A stretch of 64,000 nucleotides of DNA from Bifidobacterium sp. ESL0728 (GCF_029392015.1 NZ_CP113925.1:1240001-1304000), one strand, 5' to 3'. Positions 27,600 through 37,056 are shown, numbered from the stretch's first letter. Notes: generated from the sequence alone by a model not told the origin. Numbers and translations: made by a program.

Positions 27600-28592
27600 A
27601 TGGGCAATGAGATACGTCATCGTTGTGCGGTTTTGGGCAAGCCGATAGCCCACTCGCTTTCGCCGGTGCTGCACAATGCGGCCTACAAGGCTCTCGGGCT
27701 CGATGATTGGCGTTATTCCCGCGCTGAAGTCGGCGAAGACGAATTGGATGGTTTCCTCAGAACAGTGGATCCTTCCTGGGCTGGCCTGAGCCTCACTATG
27801 CCGTTGAAACGGACGATCCAGCCGTATGGAACACCCAGCGATACCTGGTCTCGCAGGCTTTTAGTGGCCAACACCGCCGTTTTTTCATGGGTTGATGGCG
27901 TGCCCAAACCGAATATCAAACTGTATAACACCGACGTCGAAGGTATCGTAAAGGCTTTTTCCCATTGCTGGAAGTCTTCTCAACCCCAACCGCTTACCGC
28001 AATTAGTCAGTCTGGTAAGCCTACTGATACAGCCAATAAAACCATTACTGAAAACTCGAAATCTCAAGGTGCAAAAGCTGTCATCCTTGGCAATGGCAAC
28101 ACCGCGCTTTCGGCTTTGGCTGCCTGTACAGAAATCAAAGTTCCAGAGTCAGGTGAAGTAACCCACGTAACGGTATGTGCTAGGCATCAACACGAAAACG
28201 ATCCGATGGAGCAACTGGCGGACTCGCAAACCGGCCTTCGCTATCAACAGGTCCCGCTTTCCGAAGCCTACGAATATCTGCAGGAAGCGGATATCGTCAT
28301 CAACACCATACCTGCGAACGGTGCAGACGAAACAGCCGAGAAATTGGCCGAAGTCCTTGCCGGTCCAGCCAGCGTCTTCCGCTGTGGAACTCTTCTTGAC
28401 GTGGTTTATGATCCTCGTCCGACCAAACTTATGCAGGTCTGGCGAAATGGTGGGGGAACGGCCATCGGCGGCGAGGAAATGTTGCTTTACCAAGCGATAG
28501 CTCAGGTACGGTTGATGACGGCAGGGGCGCATATCATGGAGACGATGGATTTTGAGCAGGCGATGAGAAGCGCCTTACAGGAGGCACTGTGA
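27600..28592 (+). CDS. aroE: Shikimate dehydrogenase family protein
   Basis: NADPH-linked reduction of 3-dehydroshikimate in aromatic amino acid synthesis. 330 residues. GKPIAHSLSPVLHNAAYKAL binds shikimate, and LTMPLK supplies the catalytic Lys in a variant of the usual VTxPxK. YNTDVEG supplies the Asp. The nucleotide loop VILGNGNTALSALAA departs from the usual GxGGxA. A polar insertion of about 30 residues lies near residue 130. The start follows GAAAGGAGC. The stop overlaps rapZ by 4 bp. Confidence 0.85.
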   Translation: MGNEIRHRCAVLGKPIAHSLSPVLHNAAYKALGLDDWRYSRAEVGEDELDGFLRTVDPSWAGLSLTMPLKRTIQPYGTPSDTWSRRLLVANTAVFSWVDGVPKPNIKLYNTDVEGIVKAFSHCWKSSQPQPLTAISQSGKPTDTANKTITENSKSQGAKAVILGNGNTALSALAACTEIKVPESGEVTHVTVCARHQHENDPMEQLADSQTGLRYQQVPLSEAYEYLQEADIVINTIPANGADETAEKLAEVLAGPASVFRCGTLLDVVYDPRPTKLMQVWRNGGGTAIGGEEMLLYQAIAQVRLMTAGAHIMETMDFEQAMRSALQEAL

Positions 28593-29587
28593 TTTCGGAA
28601 ACGCAAGGACCGGACGAAACCGGAACCAAGGTCGAAAAGAAGGCCCCTGCAACCGCAACAAGAGAGTCAGGAAGCAACGCGTCGCCGCAGAAGGCCAAAG
28701 ACGAGCCCAAACCCGCCAAGGAATTCGAAGTCATGCTTATTACCGGCATGAGTGGGGCTGGCCGTTCCCACGCCGCCGATTGCGTTGAAGACATGGGTTG
28801 GTATGTTGTCGACAACCTTCCTCCGAAACTGCTGATTCCGTTGGTCGATATGATGACCTCTTCCGGTTCGAAAGTTCATAAGCTGGCAGCGGTCATCGAT
28901 GTGCGTTCGCGTAGCTATTTTGATGATCTTTCCGCCGTTTTGAGCCATCTGGACGATCTGGGCGTGCGCACTCATATTCTTTTCCTCGATGCCAGTGACA
29001 AGGTGCTCGTGCAACGTTACGAGTCCGTTCGCCGTCCACACCCGCTCCAGCACGGCAACCGTCTCATCGATGGCATTCGCGAGGAGCGTGAGCTGCTTTC
29101 GAATCTCAAGGAACATGCGGATACCGTCATCGATACCTCCAGCCTCAGCATTCATCAGCTTTCGACGAAACTGTATGAGGCATTGCTCGGCAGCGGTGCA
29201 AAAACCGTTTCCGTCCATATTTTCAGTTTCGGCTTCAAATACGGGATTCCGCTTGATGCGGATTTCGTCGCTGACGTGAGGTTCCTGCCCAACCCTTATT
29301 GGGTACCCAGCCTGCGTGAATTGAATGGCAACGATCAGCCGGTCAGCGACTATGTGCTTTCAAACGAAAGCGCGAAGGAATTTCTTGATGCGTACGAGAA
29401 GGCCATCATGGTGGCCATCAAGGGTTACGCTCAGGAAGATAAGCATTATGTCACAATAGCTGTTGGATGCACCGGCGGGCAGCATCGTTCCGTTGCGATC
29501 AGCAATGAGCTGGCGCAACGGTTCCGCGCTCATGGGCTTAGTGTGACGGTATCCGCAAGAGAGTTGCACCGCCATGAACGACGATAG
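28589..29587 (+). CDS. rapZ: RapZ/YvcJ-family nucleotide-binding protein
   Basis: P-loop protein of the RapZ family; in E. coli it controls glmS through small RNAs, while its role in actinobacteria is less clear. 332 residues from GTG 28589. Walker A GMSGAGRS sits near residue 55, DNLPP near 73, and the conserved C-terminal IAVGCTGGQHRSVAISNELA is intact. A 45-residue polar N-terminal tail is extra. It sits directly before whiA, the usual actinobacterial order. Confidence 0.92.
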   Translation: MISETQGPDETGTKVEKKAPATATRESGSNASPQKAKDEPKPAKEFEVMLITGMSGAGRSHAADCVEDMGWYVVDNLPPKLLIPLVDMMTSSGSKVHKLAAVIDVRSRSYFDDLSAVLSHLDDLGVRTHILFLDASDKVLVQRYESVRRPHPLQHGNRLIDGIREERELLSNLKEHADTVIDTSSLSIHQLSTKLYEALLGSGAKTVSVHIFSFGFKYGIPLDADFVADVRFLPNPYWVPSLRELNGNDQPVSDYVLSNESAKEFLDAYEKAIMVAIKGYAQEDKHYVTIAVGCTGGQHRSVAISNELAQRFRAHGLSVTVSARELHRHERR

Positions 29588-29792
29588 GATTGAGGATGGT
29601 TGTCAGTCATTTTCGGACAGATGATTGACGTACGTATCTGACGATAAACGTGAAAATAGGCAAGTGGAAGTAAAACGATAGATTCTTGTCCAAGTCATTC
29701 GCTATCACAGATAGCCGTGGCATTGCGTGAGATGACTCCGTTTAATGTTCCAATTACACTTACATGAAGAACGGGAAGTAGGAGGTTGGGCT

Positions 29793-30746
29793 TTGGCTCT
29801 TCTGAACGAGGTCAAAAGCGAGTTGGCAAGCGTGGAGACGGACCTGCCGGCCGCGAAAATGGCGCAAGCCGCGACGATGATGCGGTTCGGGGGAGGACTG
29901 CGTCCTGTCGGCAACAAGGCTGTCATCCGTGCACAATTTGATTCGCTCGAAGCGACCGAATGGCTTCGCAAGACCATCGCGCATTATTTTCAGCGTGAAG
30001 CTAAAGTCACCAAAATCAGCAGGCAGACCCCCAACGGGATTGTGCAACGTTACGATTTGCTCGTCGAGCGTGGCGCTACTGCGCTTGCCCTTCAAACGGG
30101 ATTGCTCGATCGTCGTATGCATTTGGTCGAGGGGCTTCCGGCAGAGGTGATCAGCGGCAATATCGCACAGGTCAAGGCCGCTTGGCGTGGTGCCTTTCTT
30201 GCTCGTGGCATGATTTCCGATCCAGGCAAATCGAGCTACCTTGAAATCATCTGTCCTTCGCATGAAACCGTTACAGCGCTGCAAGGCGCGGCCCGTAGGC
30301 TTGGTATCTCGGCTCAGGCTCGTAAGGTTCGCAGCTCCGAACGCATTACGCTACGTGATTCGGATTCCATCGAACGCATGTTGATGCTCATGGGGGCACC
30401 ACGCTCGGCTCGTGAGTGGACCGGCAAACGTACCGATGGCGAAGCACGCGGCAAGGCCAATCGCCTCGCCAATTTCGACGATGCGAACATGCGTCGCAGT
30501 GCCAAGGCAGCTGCCGAGGCCACTCAGAAGGTCAAACAAGCCTTTGAGATTCTTGGCGATGATATTCCTGAAAACCTCAAGGCCGCCGGCGATCTGCGAC
30601 TCCAACATACGGATGCCAGCCTGGAAGAGCTTGGTCGTCTTTCAAACCCGCCGATCACGAAGGATGCCATTGCAGGTCGTATCCGTCGCTTGCTGCAACT
30701 TGCCACCAAGACGAAAAAGGCGCAGGAACAACAACAAAACGAATAG
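29793..30746 (+). CDS. whiA: WhiA, DNA-binding developmental/division regulator
   Basis: 317 residues, with an N-terminal LAGLIDADG-homing-endonuclease-like fold and a C-terminal helix-turn-helix ([24 protein letters not shown]). WhiA controls sporulation in Streptomyces and division or growth in non-sporulating Gram-positives. I chose the TTG at 29793 because AGGAGG lies exactly 7 nt upstream and the protein then begins [12 protein letters not shown] as in the family; the longer ATG 29745 form adds 16 unlikely residues. Confidence 0.93.
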   Translation: MALLNEVKSELASVETDLPAAKMAQAATMMRFGGGLRPVGNKAVIRAQFDSLEATEWLRKTIAHYFQREAKVTKISRQTPNGIVQRYDLLVERGATALALQTGLLDRRMHLVEGLPAEVISGNIAQVKAAWRGAFLARGMISDPGKSSYLEIICPSHETVTALQGAARRLGISAQARKVRSSERITLRDSDSIERMLMLMGAPRSAREWTGKRTDGEARGKANRLANFDDANMRRSAKAAAEATQKVKQAFEILGDDIPENLKAAGDLRLQHTDASLEELGRLSNPPITKDAIAGRIRRLLQLATKTKKAQEQQQNE

Positions 30747-30753
30747 AAGGACT

Positions 30754-30775
30754 GCCATCAAGCGGGATGGCCTCT
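30754..30775 (+). terminator. whiA terminator candidate
   Basis: GCCATC (30754-30759) pairs with GATGGC (30766-30771) around a 6-nt loop and is followed by CTCTTTG. A short stem 7 bp after the whiA stop. Confidence 0.45.
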
Positions 30776-30853
30776 TTGCGACAGATAACAATTACGAAAC
30801 AGACCTCTTTCACTGTCGGATAATAACGTATAAATATTGATAAAATAGTTGTC

Positions 30854-30865
30854 GTTAGCGCTCAC
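30854..30865 (+). promoter_or_regulatory. LacI-type (AraQ-like) operator upstream of pgk
   Basis: GTTAGCGCTCAC, which reads GTGAGCGCTAAC on the other strand, is the centre-CG palindrome typical of LacI-family operators. It resembles sites reported for the bifidobacterial carbon regulators AraQ/MalR1. It lies about 160 bp before pgk, just after an AT-rich TTGATAAAATAG stretch. Assignment to AraQ is inference. Confidence 0.55.
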
Positions 30866-30938
30866 AAATTAAGCTGCATTTTCAGGAAAATCCCAGCAAA
30901 AATCAGTGTTCTTGTTGGGCGAGGACGCTACCATTGCA

Positions 30939-30954
30939 AGTGACATAGGTCACA
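30939..30954 (+). promoter_or_regulatory. CRP/GlxR-like palindrome upstream of pgk
   Basis: AGTGA-N6-TCACA differs by one base from the CRP/GlxR consensus TGTGA-N6-TCACA. It is followed at 30978-30992 by a perfect GGAAAA/TTTTCC hairpin. Whether this organism has a matching regulator is not visible here. Confidence 0.35.
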
Positions 30955-31024
30955 ACTTTGACTCTTATCTGGGTCGGGGAAAACTGTTTTCCGGCCGTGA
31001 CGATTTTTCAAGGAAAGGATACTA

Positions 31025-32230
31025 ATGAGGACACTCAAGGATTTAGGAGATCTCAAGGGCAAGAAAGTTCTTGTCCGCGCTGATTTCAATGTGCCGCTGA
31101 AGGGCACCACCATCACTGACGACGGTCGTATCCGCGCCGCTCTGCCGACTATCAAGGAACTGCGTGCCGATGGTGCGAAGGTCATCCTGATGGCTCATCT
31201 CGGCCGTCCGAAGGGCAAGGTCGTCCCCGAGCTTTCGCTGGCACCAGTTGCCAAGCGCTTGGGCGAGCTGCTCGGCGTCGATGTGACGCTGGCCAACGAT
31301 ACCTACGGCCCGGATGCCCAGGCCAAGGTCGCCGCCATGAAGGACGGTGACGTCGTACTGCTGCAGAACGTTCGTTACAACCCTGAAGAGACCAGCAAGG
31401 ATGACGCCGAGCGCGCCGCCTATGCCAAGAAGATTGCCGCTTTGGGTGATGTCTTCGTTTCCGACGGCTTTGGCGTCGTGCACCGCGCTCAGGGCTCAGA
31501 CTACGATGTGGCCGCCGATCTGCCGAGTGCAGCCGGCAAGCTCATCGAGAAGGAAGTCAAGGCCCTCTCCCGCGCCACCGAGAACCCGGAGCGTCCGTTC
31601 ACTGTCGTGCTCGGCGGCTCGAAGGTCTCCGACAAGCTCGGTGTCATCGAGAACTTGCTGAAGAAGGCCGATCGCCTCTTGATCGGCGGCGGCATGGCCT
31701 ATACGTTCCTCGCGGCCAAGGGCTACGAAGTCGGCACCTCCCTGCTTGAGAAGGACCAGATCGAGACAGTCAAGGGCTACATGGAAGAGGCCAAGAAGAA
31801 CGGCGTTGAGCTCATTCTCCCCGTCGATGTCGTGGTCAACAAGGGCTTCCCGGATGGCAACACCCCCGTGAACCCGCAAATCGTCGATGCCGACAAGATT
31901 CCTTCTGACATGATGGGCCTTGACATTGGCCCGAAGACCCAGAAGCTCTTCCACGACAAGATCGTCGATTCCAAGACGGTCGTGTGGAATGGCCCTGCAG
32001 GCGTATTCGAGGTCGAGCAGTTCCAGGCCGGTACTAGGGCCGTCGCCCAGGGCATGGTCGACGCGACGGCCAAGGGTGCCTTCACCATCGTCGGCGGCGG
32101 CGATTCCGCTTCCGCGGTGCGCAACCTCGGCTTCCCGGAGGATGGCTTCTCGCACATCTCCACCGGTGGCGGCGCCTCCCTCGAGTTCCTCGAAGGCAAG
32201 ACTTTGCCAGGCCTTAAGGTGCTTGAGTAA
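31025..32230 (+). CDS. pgk: Phosphoglycerate kinase
   Basis: Makes ATP from 1,3-bisphosphoglycerate in lower glycolysis. 401 residues, normal length. KVLVRADFNVPL at the start, LMAHLGRPKG, and the nucleotide-binding GGGDSASAV near residue 358 are present. Codon use is strongly biased to GC-ending codons, as expected of a highly expressed gene. Ribosome site AAGGAAAGG. It is followed by tpiA with a terminator between them, so gap is not part of this cluster. Confidence 0.97.
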   Translation: MRTLKDLGDLKGKKVLVRADFNVPLKGTTITDDGRIRAALPTIKELRADGAKVILMAHLGRPKGKVVPELSLAPVAKRLGELLGVDVTLANDTYGPDAQAKVAAMKDGDVVLLQNVRYNPEETSKDDAERAAYAKKIAALGDVFVSDGFGVVHRAQGSDYDVAADLPSAAGKLIEKEVKALSRATENPERPFTVVLGGSKVSDKLGVIENLLKKADRLLIGGGMAYTFLAAKGYEVGTSLLEKDQIETVKGYMEEAKKNGVELILPVDVVVNKGFPDGNTPVNPQIVDADKIPSDMMGLDIGPKTQKLFHDKIVDSKTVVWNGPAGVFEVEQFQAGTRAVAQGMVDATAKGAFTIVGGGDSASAVRNLGFPEDGFSHISTGGGASLEFLEGKTLPGLKVLE

Positions 32231-32307
32231 TCGATTCGAAAATGTTGACAGTGCATCGCCTCATCGGTGAGTAGCCGAGGTACGCTACACTGATAACAGG
32301 AATGTTT

Positions 32308-32342
32308 GCGGACATGCCGTTTGGTATGCCCGCATTCTTTTT
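32308..32342 (+). terminator. pgk terminator
   Basis: GCGG and CATGCC (32308-32318) pair with GGTATG and CCGC (32323-32333) around GTTT, with one mismatch, and a TTCTTTTTG tail follows. It lies 78 bp after the pgk stop. Confidence 0.7.
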
Positions 32343-32430
32343 GCAAAGGGTTGTTGTAAGGCTCACTAGGGGAGTCTTTTCAGCAATTAGACGCAGATAA
32401 ACCGTAATTCCGTGGTTGGGAAGGAAAGCA

Positions 32431-33234
32431 ATGTCCTCTGCACGTATTCCGTTGGTGGCAGGCAATTGGAAGATGAATTTCGATCATCTTGAAGCCACGT
32501 ATTTCGTGCAAAAACTTGCATGGCTTTTGCGTGACGCCCATTTCGACTATAAACGGGTCGAGGTCGCATTGATGCCGACGTTCACTTCGATTCGCAGTGT
32601 CCAGGTTTTGGTCGAGGCGGACAAGCTCAAAATCAATTATGGTGCACAGACCGTTTCAGTGACCAATCAGGGCGCATTCACCGGTGACGTCAACGCCGAT
32701 ATGCTGGCCCAGCTCGGTTGCAAATACGTCATTGTGGGCCATTCCGAACGGCGTAAATACCATCCCGAGGACGATGCCAACATCGTCGATCAGGTTCGTG
32801 CAGTGCTCACAGCCGGCATGCAGCCGATACTTTGTGTAGGCGAGAGCATGGAGGAACGACGCAAGGGTATTGAGCTTGATTTCGCGGTCGGCCAGGTCCA
32901 CGACGTCACCCGCGATCTTTCCGACGAAGAAGCGGCCAAGCTGATCATCGCCTATGAACCGGTCTGGGCCATCGGCACCGGATTGGTGGCGACCCCGGCC
33001 ACAGCTCAGGATGCAGCTAGGGCCATCCGCAGCAATCTCTATGAGACATTCGGTTCCAAGGTATCGGAAGCTGTTCGCATCCTTTACGGCGGTTCGGTCA
33101 ATTCGAAGAATGCGGTTGAACTCATCAGTCAACCAGACGTCGACGGATTCCTCATCGGTGGTGCCTCGCTCAATGCGGACGAACTTGCGAAGATCTGCCG
33201 CCTTACGTTGAAAACCGTGACTTCTTCCCGCTGA
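32431..33234 (+). CDS. tpiA: Triosephosphate isomerase
   Basis: Interconverts dihydroxyacetone phosphate and glyceraldehyde 3-phosphate. 267 residues from ATG 32431 behind AAGGAAAG; an upstream GTG (32416) is less likely. The catalytic residues are all in place: Lys in GNWKMN, His in VGHSERR, Glu in AYEPVWAIGTG, and the phosphate loop LYGGSVN. Confidence 0.96.
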   Translation: MSSARIPLVAGNWKMNFDHLEATYFVQKLAWLLRDAHFDYKRVEVALMPTFTSIRSVQVLVEADKLKINYGAQTVSVTNQGAFTGDVNADMLAQLGCKYVIVGHSERRKYHPEDDANIVDQVRAVLTAGMQPILCVGESMEERRKGIELDFAVGQVHDVTRDLSDEEAAKLIIAYEPVWAIGTGLVATPATAQDAARAIRSNLYETFGSKVSEAVRILYGGSVNSKNAVELISQPDVDGFLIGGASLNADELAKICRLTLKTVTSSR

Positions 33235-33313
33235 TTAATTGCGGATTAATGGGACATTTTCCGTACTTTGCGGTATAGTAAATAATTAGTGTTTTTGAAC
33301 TGGAGGTTCAACT

Positions 33314-33574
33314 GTGTCGACAATGGCAATCGTCAAGCTGGTTCTGCAAATCATCCTTGTTATCTTCAGTGTTTTGTTGACGCTGCTGATTCTCATGCAC
33401 AAAGGCAAGGGCGGTGGCCTCTCCGACATGTTCGGCGGCGGTCTGACCCAGAACGCAGGCACTTCCGGCGTTGCAGAAAAGAACCTGAACCGTTGGACGA
33501 TCATCATCGCTTTGCTTTGGGTAGCGATTATCATTGCGCTAGGTCTCATGACCAAGTTTAACCTGATTAAGTGA
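33314..33574 (+). CDS. secG: SecG, preprotein translocase subunit
   Basis: Small subunit of the SecYEG channel. 86 residues: a first TM at about 5-27, the conserved glycine-rich loop GKGGGLSDMFGGG, and a second TM at about 60-80. GTG start at 33314 with GGAGG 7 nt upstream. Confidence 0.93.
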   Translation: MSTMAIVKLVLQIILVIFSVLLTLLILMHKGKGGGLSDMFGGGLTQNAGTSGVAEKNLNRWTIIIALLWVAIIIALGLMTKFNLIK

Positions 33575-33593
33575 TTTTTTAGACATTCACGAG

Positions 33594-33629
33594 ATGCGTT
33601 TCATGATTGGTTTCATGAAACGCATTTTT
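33594..33629 (+). terminator. secG terminator
   Basis: A perfect 13-bp stem, 33594-33606 with 33613-33625, around a 6-nt loop, ending in a T-run (TTTTT). Confidence 0.88.
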
Positions 33630-33685
33630 GTATCTTATGATATTTTTGTATCTTAAAAGCCGCAACCGAAAGCTATGAGGAATAT

Positions 33686-34525
33686 ATGGCAAGTACTGAT
33701 TTATCGGCAGGCGGCAAGCTGCTGGTTGTCGATTTGGATCTGACTGCGTTGTGCGGTGACGAATACGCGCAGCGGTGGCTCTCGGAATATAGCGAGAAGG
33801 CTTTTGAGACCGCACATGAGGCCGGTAACATAGTGATGGTGGCAACGGCCAGGCCGCCAATGACTTCTTTCGATTTGGTTCATCGTATCGGCGCTTCGGC
33901 GTGTGCCTACCATAACGGTGGCATCGTTGACTTGGATTCTGAACATTCCTCTTTACAGGAGTTGAGTAATGATCAGAGTATTGAGAATAGCAATATTCTG
34001 CGGTTCGGGGTTCCGGTTGAGCGGTGCGTTGAAGTTTGTCGCCAGTTGCTTGAACAGATTCCAGACTTGAGAATCGGCATCGAATTTAACGACACCCGCT
34101 ATACGAATTTTGATTTGACCGATGTCTGGCCGGCCCAAGAATATCAGTTGACAGACTTCAGCGATATGCCGTCAGGCATGGCGCAAAAGATCATGATGTT
34201 TCCTACCAACGAGCAACGAGAGCTGGTAAGGTCTTTAGTCCCAGATGACATGTCCTTACTGATTTCCGAAGATGATCTCTGGCTGCTGATGAATCCCAAA
34301 GCCACAAAACGCAACGCCATGAATCTGGCCTGCCAACATTTCGACATCCCGATTTCGGATACCATCGCTTTCGGCGATGACCTGATTGATATGGACTTGC
34401 TACAACACGCAGGTTGCGGTGTGGCTGTTGCCAACGCCAAACCCGAGGTCAAAGCCATTGCTGATGATATTTGCCCGTCAAACAACGATGAAGGTGTAGC
34501 TCAATGGATTGAGCAACATTGGTAA
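33686..34525 (+). CDS. HAD-superfamily (Cof-type) hydrolase
   Basis: 279 residues, likely a sugar- or nucleotide-phosphate phosphatase. Motif I is DLDLTAL (both Asp present), motif II VATARPP, and motif IV FGDDLIDMDLL, with a C2-type cap between as in Cof/YbjI proteins. A GTG- or ATG-led start at 33686 follows AGGAATAT. The substrate cannot be told from sequence. Confidence 0.82.
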   Translation: MASTDLSAGGKLLVVDLDLTALCGDEYAQRWLSEYSEKAFETAHEAGNIVMVATARPPMTSFDLVHRIGASACAYHNGGIVDLDSEHSSLQELSNDQSIENSNILRFGVPVERCVEVCRQLLEQIPDLRIGIEFNDTRYTNFDLTDVWPAQEYQLTDFSDMPSGMAQKIMMFPTNEQRELVRSLVPDDMSLLISEDDLWLLMNPKATKRNAMNLACQHFDIPISDTIAFGDDLIDMDLLQHAGCGVAVANAKPEVKAIADDICPSNNDEGVAQWIEQHW

Positions 34526-34718
34526 ATGTCTTGGCAGGTTTCGATGATAACCTCTTCTACGCAAAATATCGGAAACAGATAAAATCGGTAATAGAATGTA
34601 CTAGTTCTGCAAACGAATGAAACGGGAAACAGGTAACGGTATCCAAGTGATTCGGTATACCTATATTGGCTTGATTATTGTGTTGCTGAATATGGATGTA
34701 AGTAAGGGGAGTAGTTAT

Positions 34719-35516
34719 ATGGCTGTGCAGCCTGAAGCGTATACGGTTGTCAAAGGGGAGGGGATGCCCATTGTTATAGCTCACGGCATGGGCGTGGATC
34801 ATCGCTCGCTGATGATGCTTGACAATGCTTTCTCTGAAGGCACACAACGCGTTTATATGGATTTGCCGGGCTATGGTCAGACTCCTGCCTTGCCGGGTGT
34901 CGGAGGATTGCCAGAACTCGCCGAGTGGTTCATGAACGAAGTAAACGAGTTGGTCGGCAACAAACGCTTTGCGTTGCTCGGCAATTCCATGGGTGGAGCG
35001 TTGGTCAGAGACACACTTTCACGCGAACCAAAGCGAATCGCTGGCGTTGCCTTGATTGCGCCGGTTGTTGATCCGGTATTGTCACATCGTCATCTGGCCG
35101 AGCACGTTATCAGCAATGCGAATCCTGATTTAACCCATAATTTGCCACAGGACAAGGTTATTGATTTCGTCACGATGGGCGTCAACCAGTCCTTCGATGC
35201 ATGGAGGCGTTACCAGCGCTATATCCTCCCCGGAACCAAGCTCTGTGACCGCGATGCCAACGCCAAACTAGGTCAGCGTTATTGGCTTGACGGTGACCCC
35301 GAGCAGCGTCTGGGAACCTACACCGGTCCGACGCTCATCGTCACCGGCAAAGAGGATCAGGTGGTCGGCTACGAAGACCAAAAGGCCCTGCTCCCGCACT
35401 ATCCAAATGCCGTTTACAAGGTTGTCGATCCAGCTGGCCACAACATCCACATCGACAACCCCGAAACCCTGAAACCCCTCCTCACCGAGTGGTCTACTAA
35501 GCTGTTGAATAGTTAG
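34719..35516 (+). CDS. Alpha/beta-fold hydrolase
   Basis: 265 residues, cytosolic. The nucleophile elbow is GNSMGG, the oxyanion region IAHGMGVDH, and the catalytic His DPAGHNIH near the end; the Asp is likely in TGKEDQVVG. The start ATG 34719 follows AAGGGGAG; a longer reading from 34617 adds 34 atypical residues. Substrate unknown. Confidence 0.82.
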   Translation: MAVQPEAYTVVKGEGMPIVIAHGMGVDHRSLMMLDNAFSEGTQRVYMDLPGYGQTPALPGVGGLPELAEWFMNEVNELVGNKRFALLGNSMGGALVRDTLSREPKRIAGVALIAPVVDPVLSHRHLAEHVISNANPDLTHNLPQDKVIDFVTMGVNQSFDAWRRYQRYILPGTKLCDRDANAKLGQRYWLDGDPEQRLGTYTGPTLIVTGKEDQVVGYEDQKALLPHYPNAVYKVVDPAGHNIHIDNPETLKPLLTEWSTKLLNS

Positions 35517-35546
35517 TTTTAATTGGTTCCGTTTATAGTTACAACC

Positions 35547-35715
35547 GTGGAGGTCGACAGATAAACTTTCACGGGACACTTTGGCTGAGCCGTGAAATGG
35601 ACAATCCTGTGGATTATCCATAGGCGAAGTGAGCACGATTTACGAGCGCAAAACTGAAATTTTGATTTCAGTCGGTCAAGCCTACGCCCGAGAAAGTTCA
35701 TCTCCCGACTTCCAC
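35547..35715 (+). repeat. Folded 169-nt intergenic repeat, copy 1 (plus orientation)
   Basis: First structured block in the 436 bp between two convergent genes. An imperfect outer stem (35547-35570 with 35692-35715) encloses three hairpins: TTTCACGG/CCGTGAAA (35567-35574 and 35590-35597), an 11-bp arm pair with one mismatch (35597-35607 and 35611-35621), and a perfect ACTGAAAT/ATTTCAGT (35653-35660 and 35665-35672). Between them is GTGAGC...CGAGCGC. The core matches the copy at 48283-48451 read on the minus strand over about 125 nt, with the hairpin arms replaced by other pairing sequences. No coding frame. Could be an RNA or a mobile element; I do not recognise the family. Confidence 0.65.
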
Positions 35716-35730
35716 AACGTTAGTTTTTAT

Positions 35731-35890
35731 ATTCGCTGGCAGAAAGAGTCTCCTTTGGCATGAGTGTGCCCCTCGGATATGTGTTGTTCAGACGTAAAGC
35801 TTTGTCTTTTATTCGCTGGCAGAAAGAGTTTCCTTTCGCATAAGTAGAACCCCGGGGATATGCGTTGTTGTGGCGTAAGACATGGCTGAG
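35731..35890. repeat. 80-bp imperfect tandem duplication
   Basis: ATTCGCTGGCAGAAAGAG starts at 35731 and again at 35811. The two 80-bp units are alike for about 70 bp, including CGGATATG/GGGATATG-type sequence that belongs to the left arm of the repeat at 35844. The first unit therefore carries a truncated half-copy (35775-35800) that lacks its partner arm. Confidence 0.7.
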
Positions 35891-35934
35891 CGGCCAAGGA
35901 GCGTCCACAACAATGTATATCCCCGGGGTTCTAC
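35844..35934 (-). repeat. Folded intergenic repeat, short copy 2 (minus orientation)
   Basis: A 30-nt arm (35844-35873) pairs with 35905-35934 along its full length; the only two non-Watson-Crick positions are G-U on the RNA level. The 31-nt loop contains CGTAAGACA, a TGGC/GCCA mini-stem and GGAGCG, the same blocks that flank the interior of the 48283-48451 copy. The interior hairpins are deleted here. It lies between the convergent hydrolase and tal genes and can also serve as a terminator. A small palindrome CCCTTAAAGGG follows. Confidence 0.7.
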
Positions 35935-35952
35935 GACAACCCTTAAAGGGAA

Positions 35953-37056
35953 TCAGCCATTGACGCGGTCAATACCGGCCTGAGTGTCGGAAAGGACCGA
36001 ATCCCAAGAAGCGATGAACTTGGCAACGCCGTCGGCTTCGAGCTGATCGGTGACATCCTTGATGTTGATGCCGAGGGCGGCGAGCTTGTCCATGACGGCC
36101 TGGCTCTCCTCATAGGTGCCTTCGATGCTCGGCTTGCCGTCACCGTGGTCGGCGAGGGCGTTGAGCGTCTTTTCCGGCATGGTGTTGACGACGTCGGGGG
36201 CGACGAGCTCGTCGACGTACTTGCAGTCGGAGTAGGCGGCGTTCTTGGTGCCGGTGGAGGCCCACAGCGGACGCTGCTTCTTGGCACCCTTGGCCTCAAG
36301 CGCGGGCCAGCGAGGATCGGACGCGAACTTCTCCTGCCAGAGCTTGTAGGCGAGGCGGGCGTTGGCCACAGCGGCCTTGCCTTCCAGGGCCTTCGCTTCG
36401 TCGGAGCCGTTGGCTTCGAGCAGCTTGTCCACGGCGGTGTCGACGCGGGAGACGAAGAACGAGGCGACCGAAGCCATCTTGCTCAGGTCGTGACCGTTCT
36501 TGGCGGCCTGTTCCATGCCGGCGATGTAGGCGTCCATGACCTGCTCATAGCGTTCGAGCGAGAAAATCAGCGTTACATTGACGGAGATACCCTTGGCGAG
36601 CGTGGCGGTGATGGCCGGCAGACCTTCAAGTGTTGCTGGGATCTTGATCAGAGCGTTCGGACGATCGACCATCTTCCAAAGCAGTTCGGCCTGCTTCTCG
36701 GTGTTCTCGGTGTCGTGAGCCAGACGAGGGTCAACCTCGATGGAGACGCGGCCGTCAACGTAATCGGTCTTCTCGGCGACTTCACGGAAGATGTCGGTGG
36801 CGTTGCGCACATCGGTGGTGGTCAGTTCACGAACGGCGTCCTCGACGTTGATCTTGCCGAGTTCCTTGAGCTGTTCGTCGTAAGGTCCGACCTGGGCCAG
36901 AGCCTTCTGGAAGATGGACGGGTTGGTGGTCACGCCGACGACATTCTTGGTCTTGATGAGCTCCTGCAGATTGCCGGAGGTGATGCGGGTGCGATCAAGG
37001 TCATCAAGCCAGATCGAAACACCGGAATCACTGGTACGCTGTGTTGCTTCTGTCAT
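35953..37056 (-). CDS. tal: Transaldolase
   Basis: Moves a three-carbon unit between sugar phosphates; with transketolase it feeds pentoses and hexoses into the bifid shunt. 367 residues, the longer actinobacterial form. The Schiff-base Lys is in NALIKIPAT, with [10 protein letters not shown] at the N-terminus and [14 protein letters not shown] in the barrel. Ribosome site AAGGAG. A palindrome CCAACGTTGG (37072-37081) just upstream is a possible operator. Confidence 0.95.
   Translation of the reverse strand: MTEATQRTSDSGVSIWLDDLDRTRITSGNLQELIKTKNVVGVTTNPSIFQKALAQVGPYDEQLKELGKINVEDAVRELTTTDVRNATDIFREVAEKTDYVDGRVSIEVDPRLAHDTENTEKQAELLWKMVDRPNALIKIPATLEGLPAITATLAKGISVNVTLIFSLERYEQVMDAYIAGMEQAAKNGHDLSKMASVASFFVSRVDTAVDKLLEANGSDEAKALEGKAAVANARLAYKLWQEKFASDPRWPALEAKGAKKQRPLWASTGTKNAAYSDCKYVDELVAPDVVNTMPEKTLNALADHGDGKPSIEGTYEESQAVMDKLAALGINIKDVTDQLEADGVAKFIASWDSVLSDTQAGIDRVNG

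Noticed and set aside
35515..35730. Target-site duplication around the first folded repeat (TTAGTTTTAAT / TTAGTTTTTAT)
   Set aside because: AT-rich and imperfect, and not seen at the other copies; too weak to call an insertion scar.
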